38,322 bases of DNA from Acidobacteriota bacterium (GCA_021804965.1 JAJZGG010000018.1:1-38322), one strand, 5' to 3'; shown: positions 1 to 9,217, numbered from the stretch's first letter. Program-made: numbers and translations. The notes: generated by a model not told the origin, from the letters alone.

Positions 1-1451
1 CCCTCGGTGACCGTGATCTCGCGGGTGATGGGCAGCGGCTCGTTGCTCATGTAGGTTCCGCCCAGGCGCGGCGGCGGAACAAAGCCCTTCATCGGGCCTT
101 CCTTGGTCTTGGGATACTGCTGACGACCACGGCCACGCGGCGGTCCGGAGGGTCGCTGCGGACGTGCCGAATCGCCGGGTGCCGGCATCATGGGCGCGGC
201 ACCAAAGCCACCCCCGGGACGCGGTCCACCCATGCCACCGGGACGCGGTCCGCCAAAGCCGCCGGGACGGGGTCCGCCGAAGCCAGGACGCGCACCGGGA
301 CCTCCGGGTCCGGCAAAGCCGGGACGGGTGGGATGCTTGGGACGGGGTCCGCCAGGGAACTGGCCGGGCGCTCCGGCAGGAGCACCAGGGCGCTGGAAGC
401 CGCCGCCCGGACGCCGGTCAAAGATGGGCTTGCCGCGTTCCAGACCACCCTGCGCACCCGGAGCCGGAGCGCCCGGAGGCGGAACAGGAGCCTTGTAGGA
501 CGGGCGCGGTCCGGTCTGCGGCATGATGACGCGACGGACTGGCGCTGCCGGAGCAGCCGGAGCGGCAGCAGCGGCGACCGATGGGGCCGTCTCTGTCGGT
601 TTGTCCGCTGCGGCAGGCGCAGCATCGACCGGGGCAGCCGGAGCGGCATCTGCCACGACCGCGGGGGTGACAGCGGCCGAAGCCACCACAGGGCTGGCCG
701 TCACGCTGGCTGCCGGGCTGATGGGTGCTTCCGGAGCAGCAGGAGCTGCCACCGCGGCGCTGGAGGGCGCAACGGGCGCAGCCGGAGCTGCACTGGCGGC
801 AGGCACAGCCGGGATGGCAGGCGCCGCGGCTGCCGGACGCGCCGGTGGTGCCACAACGACCTTGACTTCGGGGGCTTCTGCCGCCGGAGTTGCCGGCCGG
901 GCCACCACCGTGGCGGCTGCCGGGGTTGCCGGACGGACCGCAGCCGGAGTGGCTGGCGGACGGGCAATAATTGTCTTTGCCGGTGGGGCCACGGCGATGG
1001 CCGGAGCCGGCGCAGCGATGACGCTGGGAGCCGGACGCGGCTGCGGAACGATGCGACGCGGCTCCGGCTTGGCCGGAACCACGGTGACCGCTGGCGTACG
1101 AGGCGGAGCTGCAACCACCGGGGCCGCTGGCGGCGCAGCCGGTTTGCGCACAGGGGGTTGCTCGGCCGCCTGCTTGCTGGCCAGAATGGCCTTGAGCGCG
1201 TCGCCCGGCTTGGAGATGCCCGACAGGTCGATCTTGGGGCGAATCTCGCTTTCGGTGCGCGAGCCTGATGCGCTGGAGGCGGACTTGCCGCCCTTCTTCA
1301 GGTGAACCCGAACACGCTCGGCCTCATCCTCCTCAATGGAACTGGAGTGGGTCTTGCCATTCCCCAGTTGCATTGCCTGCAGAGCGTCCAGAACCTGCTT
1401 GCTCTTGACCTCCAGTTCGCGTGCCAGATCGTTGATTCGAACCTTACTCAT
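1..1451 (-). CDS. infB: Translation initiation factor IF-2, N-terminal part (cut by left edge)
   Basis: IF-2 is the GTPase that brings initiator tRNA to the 30S subunit and promotes subunit joining. About 483 residues are visible, from an ATG whose product begins MSKVRINDLAREL, the classic IF-2 N-terminal helical domain. A very long Ala/Pro/Val-rich linker follows. After it comes a Gly-Pro-Arg repeat region, and then PLPITREITVTEG, which is where the conserved core of IF-2 begins. The G domain and C-terminal domains lie beyond position 1. The frame stays open to the edge. The gene follows nusA by 115 bp on the same strand, the usual rimP-nusA-infB order; no ylxR-like gene is seen in the gap. 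The linker is biased enough that the opposite strand also reads open, but only this frame gives conserved ends. Confidence 0.96.
   Translation of the reverse strand, partial: MSKVRINDLARELEVKSKQVLDALQAMQLGNGKTHSSSIEEDEAERVRVHLKKGGKSASSASGSRTESEIRPKIDLSGISKPGDALKAILASKQAAEQPPVRKPAAPPAAPVVAAPPRTPAVTVVPAKPEPRRIVPQPRPAPSVIAAPAPAIAVAPPAKTIIARPPATPAAVRPATPAAATVVARPATPAAEAPEVKVVVAPPARPAAAAPAIPAVPAASAAPAAPVAPSSAAVAAPAAPEAPISPAASVTASPVVASAAVTPAVVADAAPAAPVDAAPAAADKPTETAPSVAAAAAPAAPAAPVRRVIMPQTGPRPSYKAPVPPPGAPAPGAQGGLERGKPIFDRRPGGGFQRPGAPAGAPGQFPGGPRPKHPTRPGFAGPGGPGARPGFGGPRPGGFGGPRPGGMGGPRPGGGFGAAPMMPAPGDSARPQRPSGPPRGRGRQQYPKTKEGPMKGFVPPPRLGGTYMSNEPLPITREITVTE
211..330 (-). repeat. In-frame Gly-Pro-Arg repeats within infB
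   Basis: Imperfect direct repeats of roughly 24-27 bp encode successive FGGPRPGG / MGGPRPGG units in the linker just before the IF-2 core. They are coding repeats of a disordered, positively charged linker, not a CRISPR or mobile element. Confidence 0.7.
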
Positions 1452-1566
1452 CCGCCTCTTTTCGTTGTACTGCTGCTACGGTTAACTGTTCATTGCAACC
1501 TCGTGGCCCTTGCCTGCCCGGTCGCTACCATTATCCCCTGAAACCACCAGCGCTGAAAGATGCGGG

Positions 1567-3093
1567 CTACGCATCGGGTGCGCCTGCCGGGGAATCTTCC
1601 TCTGCTGCCGGTTCGGCCTCCGTGGTCTCGGCTGCTGCCTCGGCCTGCGGAATGGACTCATCCGCAACTGGCGCTTCGGCAACCGGAGCTTCGGCCTCTG
1701 CTGCTGCTGTTTCCGGTGCTGCTTCTGTCTCTGCTTCGCCTGCGGCGGGGAGTTCGGCCTCCGCTGCTGCCGGCTCGGCGGCTGTCTCTGCCGTGACCGG
1801 CCTGGCCTCGCCTTCGGCATACTCGCCAAAGTAGTGGCGGACGGCGATGCTGATCCGCTCCAGCGTCTTCTCGCCGATGCCGGGAATCTCCTCCAGCTGC
1901 TCGGGCGTCATGTCGGCCAGAGCTTCGACGGTGGTGATGCCTGCGGCAACCAGCTTCTGCAGGATGGAGTCGCCCAGCTCGCTGATCTGTTCAATGGGCG
2001 TGGATGGGCCGCCGGACATGGAGGTCATCTGCTGCTCCACCTCCTGGCGCTTCTCCTCCTCGCTCTTGATGTCAATCTTCCAGCCGAGGAGCTTGGCGGC
2101 CAGACGAACGTTCTGTCCCTTTTTGCCGATGGCAAGCGAGAGCTGCGTGTCATCGACGATGACCTCCAGCTGCTTGTTGGCCAGGTCCACGATGGAGACG
2201 CGGCTGACCTTGGCCGGCTGCAGGGCCTTTTCGGCAAAGGTGGTGATCTCTTCGCTGTACTCGATGATGTCGATCTTCTCGCCGCGCAGCTCGCGGATGA
2301 TGGACTGCACGCGCATGCCCTTCATGCCGACGCAGGCGCCGACCGGATCCACATCCTTGTCGCGGCTCATGACGGCAATCTTGGTGCGCTCGCCGGCTTC
2401 GCGCGCAATGGCACGAATCACGACGGTGTTGTCATAGATCTCCGGCACCTCGGACTGGAAGAGGTTCTGGACCAGCTCCGGTGCGGCGCGCGAGACGAGC
2501 ACCTGCGGTCCCTTGGCCGTGCGATCAACCTTCAGCAGAACGACGCGAATCCGCTCGCCGACCGTGAAGGACTCCAGACGGGACTGCTCGCGGCGCGGCA
2601 TGCGGGCCTCGGCCTTGCCCAGGTCCACCACCAGATCCGGTCCTTCGATGCGCTTGACCGTGGCGGAAAGGACTTCCTTTTCGCGGTGGGCATACTCGTT
2701 GAAGACGGTGTCGCGCTCGGCGTCGCGCACCTTCTGAAAGATGACCTGCTTGGCCAGCTGGGCGGCGATGCGACCCAGCGGACGGGTGTCCAGATAGGTG
2801 CGCAGCTCGCTGCCGGGCTCCACTTCCTGCCCCAGTTCGGCCTGCGCATCGGCCAGCGTCAGCTGGTTGATGGGGTCGGTGATCTCCTCGTCCTGAGCCA
2901 GGACGGTGCGGTAGGAGTAAACGCGAATTTCGCCCGTCTCCCGGTCCAGTTCGCCGCGCATGGTCTGCTGGCTCTTGTAATACTTGCGGGTGGCCAACAC
3001 GATGGCTTCTTCCACCGCGTGCACGACGATCTCCGGGTCAATGTTCTTCTCCCGGCTCAACATCTCAATCGATTGGTACAAAGCGCTCGACAT
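1567..3093 (-). CDS. nusA: Transcription termination/antitermination factor NusA
   Basis: NusA binds RNA polymerase and nascent RNA and modulates pausing, termination and antitermination. The 508-residue product has the N-terminal polymerase-binding domain (about 1-130), an S1 domain (about 140-202), and KH1 and KH2 with GxxG loops (ACVGMKGMR near 253-261, AIGKKGQN near 321-328). A helix-hairpin-helix region follows (about 370-423, with IPGIGEKTL). The last 85 residues are an Ala/Glu-rich, probably disordered tail in place of the proteobacterial acidic repeats. The ATG at 3093 is preferred over in-frame upstream codons because AGGAAAGA lies just before it and the product then starts MSSALYQSIEML, as NusA proteins do. 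It sits between rimP (114 bp upstream) and infB and is probably cotranscribed with both. Confidence 0.97.
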   Translation of the reverse strand: MSSALYQSIEMLSREKNIDPEIVVHAVEEAIVLATRKYYKSQQTMRGELDRETGEIRVYSYRTVLAQDEEITDPINQLTLADAQAELGQEVEPGSELRTYLDTRPLGRIAAQLAKQVIFQKVRDAERDTVFNEYAHREKEVLSATVKRIEGPDLVVDLGKAEARMPRREQSRLESFTVGERIRVVLLKVDRTAKGPQVLVSRAAPELVQNLFQSEVPEIYDNTVVIRAIAREAGERTKIAVMSRDKDVDPVGACVGMKGMRVQSIIRELRGEKIDIIEYSEEITTFAEKALQPAKVSRVSIVDLANKQLEVIVDDTQLSLAIGKKGQNVRLAAKLLGWKIDIKSEEEKRQEVEQQMTSMSGGPSTPIEQISELGDSILQKLVAAGITTVEALADMTPEQLEEIPGIGEKTLERISIAVRHYFGEYAEGEARPVTAETAAEPAAAEAELPAAGEAETEAAPETAAAEAEAPVAEAPVADESIPQAEAAAETTEAEPAAEEDSPAGAPDA

Positions 3094-3207
3094 GCTTGTG
3101 TGTCTTTCCTGTTCTGCTGCGCCGGATGGGGGAGCCATGCGGCGGTCATGCCTGAAACATCTCTTCGGTGCAGCCAGCGGCTGCCCCCCATGGTTCACTG
3201 CCGGGAA

Positions 3208-3792
3208 TCAGATCTCCGGCAGAAGTTGTGCGCGCTCGACATTGCGAAATGCAATCTCAACGGTCTGCATGCCGGTCTTGCGCGTCTTGCTGTTTTGCCG
3301 CGTTGCGGCCAGGTCCACGGTAATACCGGAGTCGGTCACGGTGTTCAGCCGTCCCTGCCAGTGCCGGTTGTTGGCAATCGGTTCGAAGGTCTGGACCTTG
3401 ACCAGAGCCCCCTGGAAACGCTCGAAGTCCGCCGGAGCAGAAAGCCTGCGGTCCAGTCCGGGCGAGCTGACCTCGAGGGTATATTCGCCGTCCGGCCCCA
3501 GATCCTCCACATCGAGCAACGTGCCGAAGTCGCGGCTGAAGGCGGCACAGTCCTCATGGGTAAGCCAGCTGAGGTGACGCACATCGGACACGCCGCCGGG
3601 CAAAGGCTCCTGATCGGGGTCCTGCTGCTGGCGGGCGATGGCAGCCTCACGCTGCTGGGGATTCTTCTCCAGATAGATGCAAAGCACGCGCTGACGCCCC
3701 TGGGTGGTGAAGGTGGCGTCGACCAGATCCAGCCCAAGCGAGGCGGCCACCCGCTGCGCTGCCTGCCGAATTGTCTCCATCGCAAATGCCAT
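3208..3792 (-). CDS. rimP: Ribosome maturation factor RimP
   Basis: RimP assists 30S subunit maturation. The 194-residue product has the family pattern: a helical start (ETIRQAAQRVAASLGLDLVDATF), the central LEVSSPGLDRRL motif near residues 110-121, and a C-terminal SH3-like part with VEIAFRNVERAQL. A Gln/Asp/Pro-rich stretch (about 44-64) makes the N-terminal domain somewhat longer than the E. coli protein. The ATG at 3792 is used; a second ATG at 3780 (METIRQ) is an alternative, and neither has a strong ribosome binding site. It is the first gene of the rimP-nusA-infB cluster. The leader upstream contains a hairpin plus U-run terminator and an extended minus-10 element, annotated separately. 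Confidence 0.95.
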   Translation of the reverse strand: MAFAMETIRQAAQRVAASLGLDLVDATFTTQGRQRVLCIYLEKNPQQREAAIARQQQDPDQEPLPGGVSDVRHLSWLTHEDCAAFSRDFGTLLDVEDLGPDGEYTLEVSSPGLDRRLSAPADFERFQGALVKVQTFEPIANNRHWQGRLNTVTDSGITVDLAATRQNSKTRKTGMQTVEIAFRNVERAQLLPEI

Positions 3793-3825
3793 GCTGGATT
3801 CCCGGGCTGCCGCGGTCTTTACGGC

Positions 3826-3852
3826 AAATAAAAAGTGGGCTTTTGGCCCACT
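3826..3852 (-). terminator. Intrinsic terminator or attenuator between the M16 peptidase gene and rimP
   Basis: Read on the minus strand, a perfect 7-bp stem AGTGGGC / GCCCACT closes a 5-nt loop and is followed at once by TTTTATTT. This is a textbook Rho-independent terminator. It lies about 115 nt after the peptidase stop and 34 nt before the rimP ATG. It could simply end the peptidase transcript. It also lies downstream of the extended minus-10 element at 3917-3925, so it may act as an attenuator in the rimP-nusA-infB leader. Confidence 0.8.
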
Positions 3853-3916
3853 CCTCTCTCCGCGCCGGGTTGTGCCATGTGCTCAATCCAGAGCGGACAA
3901 ATTCGTCTGCATCCCG

Positions 3917-3925
3917 AGTATAGCA
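3917..3925 (-). promoter_or_regulatory. Extended minus-10 promoter candidate for rimP-nusA-infB
   Basis: The minus strand reads TGCTATACT, an extended minus-10 (TGn plus a hexamer one base from TATAAT). No minus-35 match is found 16-18 bp upstream, as is common for extended minus-10 promoters. Predicted transcription start is near 3910, giving a leader of about 118 nt to the rimP ATG. A 12-bp palindrome lies just upstream at 3947-3958. Confidence 0.5.
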
Positions 3926-3946
3926 GCTTTTGTGCTCCAGAATGGC

Positions 3947-3958
3947 GGCAAATTTGCC
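3947..3958. promoter_or_regulatory. 12-bp perfect palindrome GGCAAATTTGCC, possible operator
   Basis: A perfect dyad GGCAAATTTGCC sits between the M16 peptidase stop and the extended minus-10 element, around minus 37 to minus 48 relative to the predicted start. The placement would suit a regulator of the rimP operon. It could equally be a chance palindrome; no regulator is identified. Confidence 0.3.
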
Positions 3959-3967
3959 TTCCACCCC

Positions 3968-5272
3968 TCAGCAGACGATCTCTTCGCGGCGAAGCTGGAC
4001 GCCGTCCAGCCGGCCGAGCATGGTGATGGCGATCTTTTCCGCCTGAAACAGGGTCTGGGCCATCTGCTGGACCTGGGCTGCGGTGACAGCCTCCAGCCGG
4101 TCCAGAACCTCATCGACGGTGAAGAAGTGATGGAAGTACATCTCCTGGCGGGCGAGGTTGGACATGCGGGAGCCGGAGCTTTCCAGGCCCATCAGGATGT
4201 TGCCCTTGACCTGCTCGATGGCGCGACGCAGTTCGTCGTTGCCGAGCGGCTCCTGCTTGATGCGCTGGAACTGGCCGAGGACGAGGGTGACGACCTCGCG
4301 TGCCTTGGCCGCCGAGGTACCGGCATAGACGCAGAGCGAGCCGGTGTCCGAGTAGGGGCTGAGGTCGGAATAAATGGAATAGGCCAGGCCGCGCTCCTCG
4401 CGGATGGTCTGGAACAGGCGCGAGCTCATGCCGCCGCCCAGCACGGTGTTCAGAATGAGGGTGGCGTAGCGGTTCTCATCGGTGATTGGCGGCGAGGGCA
4501 CACCCATGCAGATCTGCACCTGCTCCAGCGAGCGCTTGTTGCGCAGCAGGATGGGCGCACTGACGACCGGTGGATGCAGCCGCAGCTCGGGCACGCCGGG
4601 AGCAACGGCCTGAAACTTTTCGCCAACCTGCCGGACGAAGTCGTCGTGATCGAGCTGACCGGCGGCGGCAAAGATCATGTTGCCGGCGCGGAAGCGATCC
4701 TCGTGATAGGCAAAGAGCGAAGACTGGCCGAAGCCGCGCACGGTCTCCGTGGTGCCGAGAATGGGCTTGCCCAGCGGCTGATCCTTCCAGAAGTTCTGGG
4801 TGAAGATCTCGTGGACAAGCACGTCGGGATTGTCCTCGTCGATCTTGATCTCCTCGAGGATGACGCCGCGCTCGCGCTCAATGTCGGTGTGGGCGAAGAC
4901 GGGATGCAGGACCAGATCGGAGAGGATGTCGAGTGCGATGGGCACGTGGCCGGCCAGGGCCTTCACGCTGAAGCAGATGGTCTCCTTGCCGGTGTAGGCG
5001 TCCAGGTTGCCGCCAATGGCGTCCATCTCGCGGGCAATGTGCTGGGCGGTGCGCGATCGGGTTCCCTTGAAGAGCATGTGCTCGACGAAGTGGGAGATGC
5101 CGTTCTGCGGAGCGTCCTCGTAGCGGGAGCCGGATTTGACCCAGACGCCCATGGCCACCGAATGCAGATGCTCCATGCGCTCGGTGAGGATGACCATGCC
5201 GTTGGGAAGCACGGTTCGGCGCAGATTGCGGGGCGGATTGGCGTTGCGCAGCGGGTTTTCCAGATTCGACAC
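3968..5272 (-). CDS. M16 family zinc metallopeptidase (processing-peptidase type)
   Basis: The 434-residue product is a pitrilysin/MPP-type M16 peptidase. It has the inverted zinc motif HFVEH (H61, E64 catalytic, H65), and the third ligand E141 lies exactly 76 residues after the second His, within GVILEEIK. The C-terminal M16 half is present (GLAYSIYSDLSPYSDTGSLCVYAG). Length and architecture match the single-chain processing-peptidase subfamily often found in bacteria. No signal peptide is seen, so it is probably cytoplasmic. The GTG at 5272 is chosen because GGAG lies 5 nt before it and a TACAAT minus-10 lies just upstream at 5294-5299. An in-frame TTG at 5332 would lie upstream of that promoter. 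The gene diverges from rlmN. Its physiological substrate cannot be inferred. Confidence 0.92.
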   Translation of the reverse strand: MSNLENPLRNANPPRNLRRTVLPNGMVILTERMEHLHSVAMGVWVKSGSRYEDAPQNGISHFVEHMLFKGTRSRTAQHIAREMDAIGGNLDAYTGKETICFSVKALAGHVPIALDILSDLVLHPVFAHTDIERERGVILEEIKIDEDNPDVLVHEIFTQNFWKDQPLGKPILGTTETVRGFGQSSLFAYHEDRFRAGNMIFAAAGQLDHDDFVRQVGEKFQAVAPGVPELRLHPPVVSAPILLRNKRSLEQVQICMGVPSPPITDENRYATLILNTVLGGGMSSRLFQTIREERGLAYSIYSDLSPYSDTGSLCVYAGTSAAKAREVVTLVLGQFQRIKQEPLGNDELRRAIEQVKGNILMGLESSGSRMSNLARQEMYFHHFFTVDEVLDRLEAVTAAQVQQMAQTLFQAEKIAITMLGRLDGVQLRREEIVC

Positions 5273-5293
5273 GGAGGCTCCAGTCTGATCCTG

Positions 5294-5299
5294 ATTGTA
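5294..5299 (-). promoter_or_regulatory. Minus-10 element TACAAT for the M16 peptidase gene
   Basis: TACAAT on the minus strand, with a predicted start near 5287 and about 15 nt of leader holding GGAG before the GTG start. No minus-35 consensus is visible. It lies back to back with a rlmN minus-10 candidate at 5337-5342. Confidence 0.45.
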
Positions 5300-5336
5300 G
5301 ACGCACGGGCGGCCTGCGTGGATGCCCGGCAACTGC

Positions 5337-5342
5337 TATTCT
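5337..5342 (+). promoter_or_regulatory. Minus-10 element TATTCT for rlmN, possibly leaderless
   Basis: TATTCT (TAnnnT) ends 7 nt before the ATG at 5350, so transcription would start at or next to the start codon. No Shine-Dalgarno sequence is present. The earlier ATG at 5344 is only 1 nt from the hexamer and would fall upstream of the transcript. Confidence 0.35.
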
Positions 5343-5349
5343 GATGCCG

Positions 5350-6582
5350 ATGCCGAGCAAGCACCAGATCGAAACAGACCCGAATCCAGCAGGACCGGAA
5401 GCGGCGGGACTCGATACATCCGGCCAGAGCGCTGTCGCTTCTGCGGCTGCGGATCGCCGACTGTTTGGGCGCACGGCGGCGGAGCTGGCCGAACTGCTGG
5501 TGGCCGCCGGAGAAAAGCCTTATCGCGGCCGTCAACTGGCCGAGGCACTCTATCGCCAGCGCTGCAACGACTGGGCATCGATGACGACGCTGCCGGTGGC
5601 ACTGCGCCAGCGACTGGCCGATGCCGGCTGGACGCCGGGCCGGCCGGAGATTGCCGAAAGCTTTCGCTCGGTGGATGGAACCGAGCGCTACCTGATCCAG
5701 ACCGGGGAAAACACGGTGGAGACGGTGTGGATGCCGGAGGGCGACGGCGGTGCCGAGGACTCTGCCGGAAGCGATGCCGGCCAGGCTGGCGGCGAATCTG
5801 CCGAGGCGGGCGACGGCTGGAAGCGGGCCACAATCTGCGTCTCCAGCCAGGTGGGCTGCGCGGTCAACTGCCAGTTCTGCCTGACGGCCAAGCTGGGACT
5901 GCAGCGCAACCTGACGGCGGGCGAGATTGCCGGGCAGGTGGTGGCGGTGCTGGAGCGGCAGGGAGTGGTGCTGAACCGCAAGCGCATCAACCTGGTATTC
6001 ATGGGCATGGGCGAGCCGTTCCTGAACTACGAGAACTTTATGGCGGCCGTCCGGCTGCTGCGCGACGAGGTGGGCATTGCCACGCAGCGGATGACGGTTT
6101 CGACCTCGGGAATCGTGCCGGCGATCCGGCGCTTTGCCGCCGAGGAGGACCGTCCCCGGCTGGCCATCAGCCTGAATGCGCCGAATGATGCGATTCGCGA
6201 GAGCGTGATGCCGATCAATCGCAAATGGCCGATTGGCGAGCTGATGGAGGCGGTGCGCACGATTCCCTTCCGGCAGCGGGAAAAGGTCACCTTTGAGTAT
6301 GTGCTGCTGGACGGGGTGACGAACCGGCGCGAGGATGCCCGCGAGCTGGCGGCGCTGGTGGCGCGGCATCAACTGCCCTGCATGGTGAACCTGATCGCCT
6401 GGAATCCAGGGCCGGGCATCGCATACTCGAGCCCGTCGGCCGAGTCGGTGCTGGCCTTCCAGCAGCAACTGCTGCAGGCCGGCATCCAGACCTATATCCG
6501 GCGGCCGCGCGGGCGGGATATCTATGCGGCATGCGGACAGTTGAAGCGGACGACGGAGCCGGAGCTGGTGCGTCTGGGCTAG
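5350..6582 (+). CDS. rlmN: Dual-specificity RNA methyltransferase RlmN (23S rRNA A2503 C2)
   Basis: This radical-SAM enzyme methylates C2 of A2503 in 23S rRNA (and A37 in some tRNAs). The 410-residue product contains the HhH-like N-terminal domain (about 38-95), the catalytic Cys in CVSSQVGC (C163), the radical-SAM cluster CxxxCxxC (C170, C174, C177), FMGMGEP, and the second catalytic Cys in YAACGQL (C395). The set is complete. An unusual Gly/Ala/Asp/Glu-rich insertion of about 30 residues (about 129-158) precedes the CVSSQ motif and lengthens the protein relative to the usual 350-380. The start at ATG 5350 is favoured by the promoter position; ATG 5344, two codons earlier, is the alternative. 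It is divergent from the M16 peptidase gene. Confidence 0.96.
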   Translation: MPSKHQIETDPNPAGPEAAGLDTSGQSAVASAAADRRLFGRTAAELAELLVAAGEKPYRGRQLAEALYRQRCNDWASMTTLPVALRQRLADAGWTPGRPEIAESFRSVDGTERYLIQTGENTVETVWMPEGDGGAEDSAGSDAGQAGGESAEAGDGWKRATICVSSQVGCAVNCQFCLTAKLGLQRNLTAGEIAGQVVAVLERQGVVLNRKRINLVFMGMGEPFLNYENFMAAVRLLRDEVGIATQRMTVSTSGIVPAIRRFAAEEDRPRLAISLNAPNDAIRESVMPINRKWPIGELMEAVRTIPFRQREKVTFEYVLLDGVTNRREDARELAALVARHQLPCMVNLIAWNPGPGIAYSSPSAESVLAFQQQLLQAGIQTYIRRPRGRDIYAACGQLKRTTEPELVRLG

Positions 6583-6669
6583 GCGTGCGGTGTCCACCGG
6601 CTGTTCCCACTTTTGGGCTGGCGCCGAAGGGAGGTTCCTCATTGGAACTTCTTCAATCTTTTCCCATGA

Positions 6670-7803
<1,134 letters not shown>

Positions 7804-7814
7804 AGCCGCCCGAA

Positions 7815-7849
7815 GCGGCCGCCCCGGCTGCCAATGCCGGGGCGGCTGC
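7815..7849 (+). other. GC-rich hairpin between mreB and mreC
   Basis: A perfect 11-bp inverted repeat (7818-7828 with 7836-7846, 7-nt loop) extends through a G-U pair and two more pairs to 7815/7849. It starts 12 nt after the mreB stop. No U-run follows, so it is not a canonical intrinsic terminator. It could stabilise the mreB 3' end or partly attenuate the operon, raising MreB over MreC/MreD. This role is inference. Confidence 0.55.
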
Positions 7850-7957
7850 CGGGAGGTGGATTCCAGTGCTGGTCTGTTTATTCTGTTGGGAGCGGCCTGA
7901 GCGTGGAGCTTTCGGCTGGGGACCGCTGCGAATGTGCCGCCGGGAGTGCGGCTGTGG

Positions 7958-9217
7958 ATGGAATCGTTTTTCAGCCGACACCGTAACGTGCTGGTGCTGC
8001 TGGCCGTGCTGCTGGCGCAGATTATCGGCCTTGCCGTGCAGGTGCGTCGCCCGGCACGCAGGGCTGGTGGCGCGCAGCCGAATCGCGTGGGCGGGACGGT
8101 GGCAAGCGCAGGCGGCAGTGGAGATGGTGGCGGCGTGATGCTGCTGCGGCTGTGGGCGGCCGGACTGGTGACCCCGCCGGAGCGGCTGTTTCATGCGCTG
8201 AATCGCGGCGTGGTGGGCGTGTGGACCGGCTACCTGGACCTGGTACACCTGCAGCAGCAGAATGCCCAGATGCAAAAGACAATTGACCGGCTGCGGCTGG
8301 AGCAGGCCATGCTGGAAGAGGATGCGCGGCAGGGAGAGCGTCTGCAGGCGCTGATGCACTTTTCCCAGGGTTACCCGGGGCGGACGCTGCCGGCACAGGT
8401 GATTGGCACCAGCGGCAATCTGCAATCGCATCTGCTCTATCTGGACAAGGGCTCGGCCGACGGGCTGCGGACGGACATGGCCGTCATTAGCGCCGACGGG
8501 ATTGTGGGCAAGATCCGGGATGTGTTTCCGCACACGGCGCAGGTGCTGATGATCAACGACCAGACCAGCGGTGCGGGCGTGATTCTGGAAAAGACGCGGA
8601 TTCGCGGGATTCTGCGCGGGGATGCCAACGGGCAGACCGAGGTGGTAGGGATTCTGGCCGATTCGCGGATCCAGCCGGGCGAGGCGGTGCTGACGGCCGG
8701 CGGCGACCAGATTTTTCCGCGCGGGTTGCCGGTGGGCACGGTCACGCGCGTGGTGCGCGATCCGGATCGCAGCGCGTTTATTGATGTGATCCTGCGGCCG
8801 GCGGCGGCACTGGACCGGCTGGACGAGGTGCTGGTGCTGACCGATCTGCAGTCCGAGATGCCGCCTGCGATGCAGAAGGATATGGCGCAGAGCCAGAGCG
8901 AACAGGGTGCGGCAGCCTCTGCGGAACTGGCGCGGGAGCTGGCACGTCGCAAGGCTGCTGAAGAGATGGCCGAGCGGCTGCCGGGGTTGACGCAGCCGGG
9001 AGCCACGACGGCCAACGGTGCGCCGGGCAGCAATAGTGCGACCGGCAGTAACGGTACGCCGCCGCCTGCGCCGCGGCCGATTCCCACGCTGCATCCGGAC
9101 CGCTTCACGCCGGGCTACGATCCCAACTCCGGCAGCAGCTCGACGCCGACCGAGCCGACCGGCGATGCGCCGGCTGCATCCGGCAGCGGAAAGCCGCAGA
9201 AGAGGAGCCAGCCGTGA
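7958..9217 (+). CDS. mreC: Rod shape-determining protein MreC
   Basis: MreC is the periplasmic scaffold that links MreB to PBP2/RodA. The 419-residue product has a short cytoplasmic start (MESFFSRHRN), one membrane segment (about 10-29), and a coiled coil (LQQQNAQMQKTIDRLRLEQAMLEED). The beta-barrel MreC domain follows, with the family motif QVIGTSGNLQSHLLYLDKGSADGL and GDQIFPRGLPVGTV. Two low-complexity additions are seen: a Gly/Arg/Ala-rich stretch after the membrane segment, and a Pro/Ser/Gly-rich tail of about 110 residues ending in KKRSQP-like basic residues. The ATG at 7958 matches the usual MreC N terminus; an in-frame GTG at 7934 is possible. The stop overlaps the mreD start by 4 bp. 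Confidence 0.95.
   Translation: MESFFSRHRNVLVLLAVLLAQIIGLAVQVRRPARRAGGAQPNRVGGTVASAGGSGDGGGVMLLRLWAAGLVTPPERLFHALNRGVVGVWTGYLDLVHLQQQNAQMQKTIDRLRLEQAMLEEDARQGERLQALMHFSQGYPGRTLPAQVIGTSGNLQSHLLYLDKGSADGLRTDMAVISADGIVGKIRDVFPHTAQVLMINDQTSGAGVILEKTRIRGILRGDANGQTEVVGILADSRIQPGEAVLTAGGDQIFPRGLPVGTVTRVVRDPDRSAFIDVILRPAAALDRLDEVLVLTDLQSEMPPAMQKDMAQSQSEQGAAASAELARELARRKAAEEMAERLPGLTQPGATTANGAPGSNSATGSNGTPPPAPRPIPTLHPDRFTPGYDPNSGSSSTPTEPTGDAPAASGSGKPQKRSQP

Noticed and set aside
1510-3831. Very long open frame on the plus strand opposite nusA and rimP
   Set aside because: It is antisense to two clearly conserved genes; its translation is Leu/Gly/Asp/His-rich without family features. Long antisense frames are expected from GC-rich codon use.
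3704-5344. 546-codon plus-strand frame opposite the M16 peptidase
   Set aside because: Antisense mirror of a gene with intact catalytic motifs; no recognisable domain or ribosome binding site.
4963-6642. 559-codon minus-strand frame opposite rlmN
   Set aside because: Antisense to a complete RlmN; composition is Arg/His/Pro-rich as in mirror frames.
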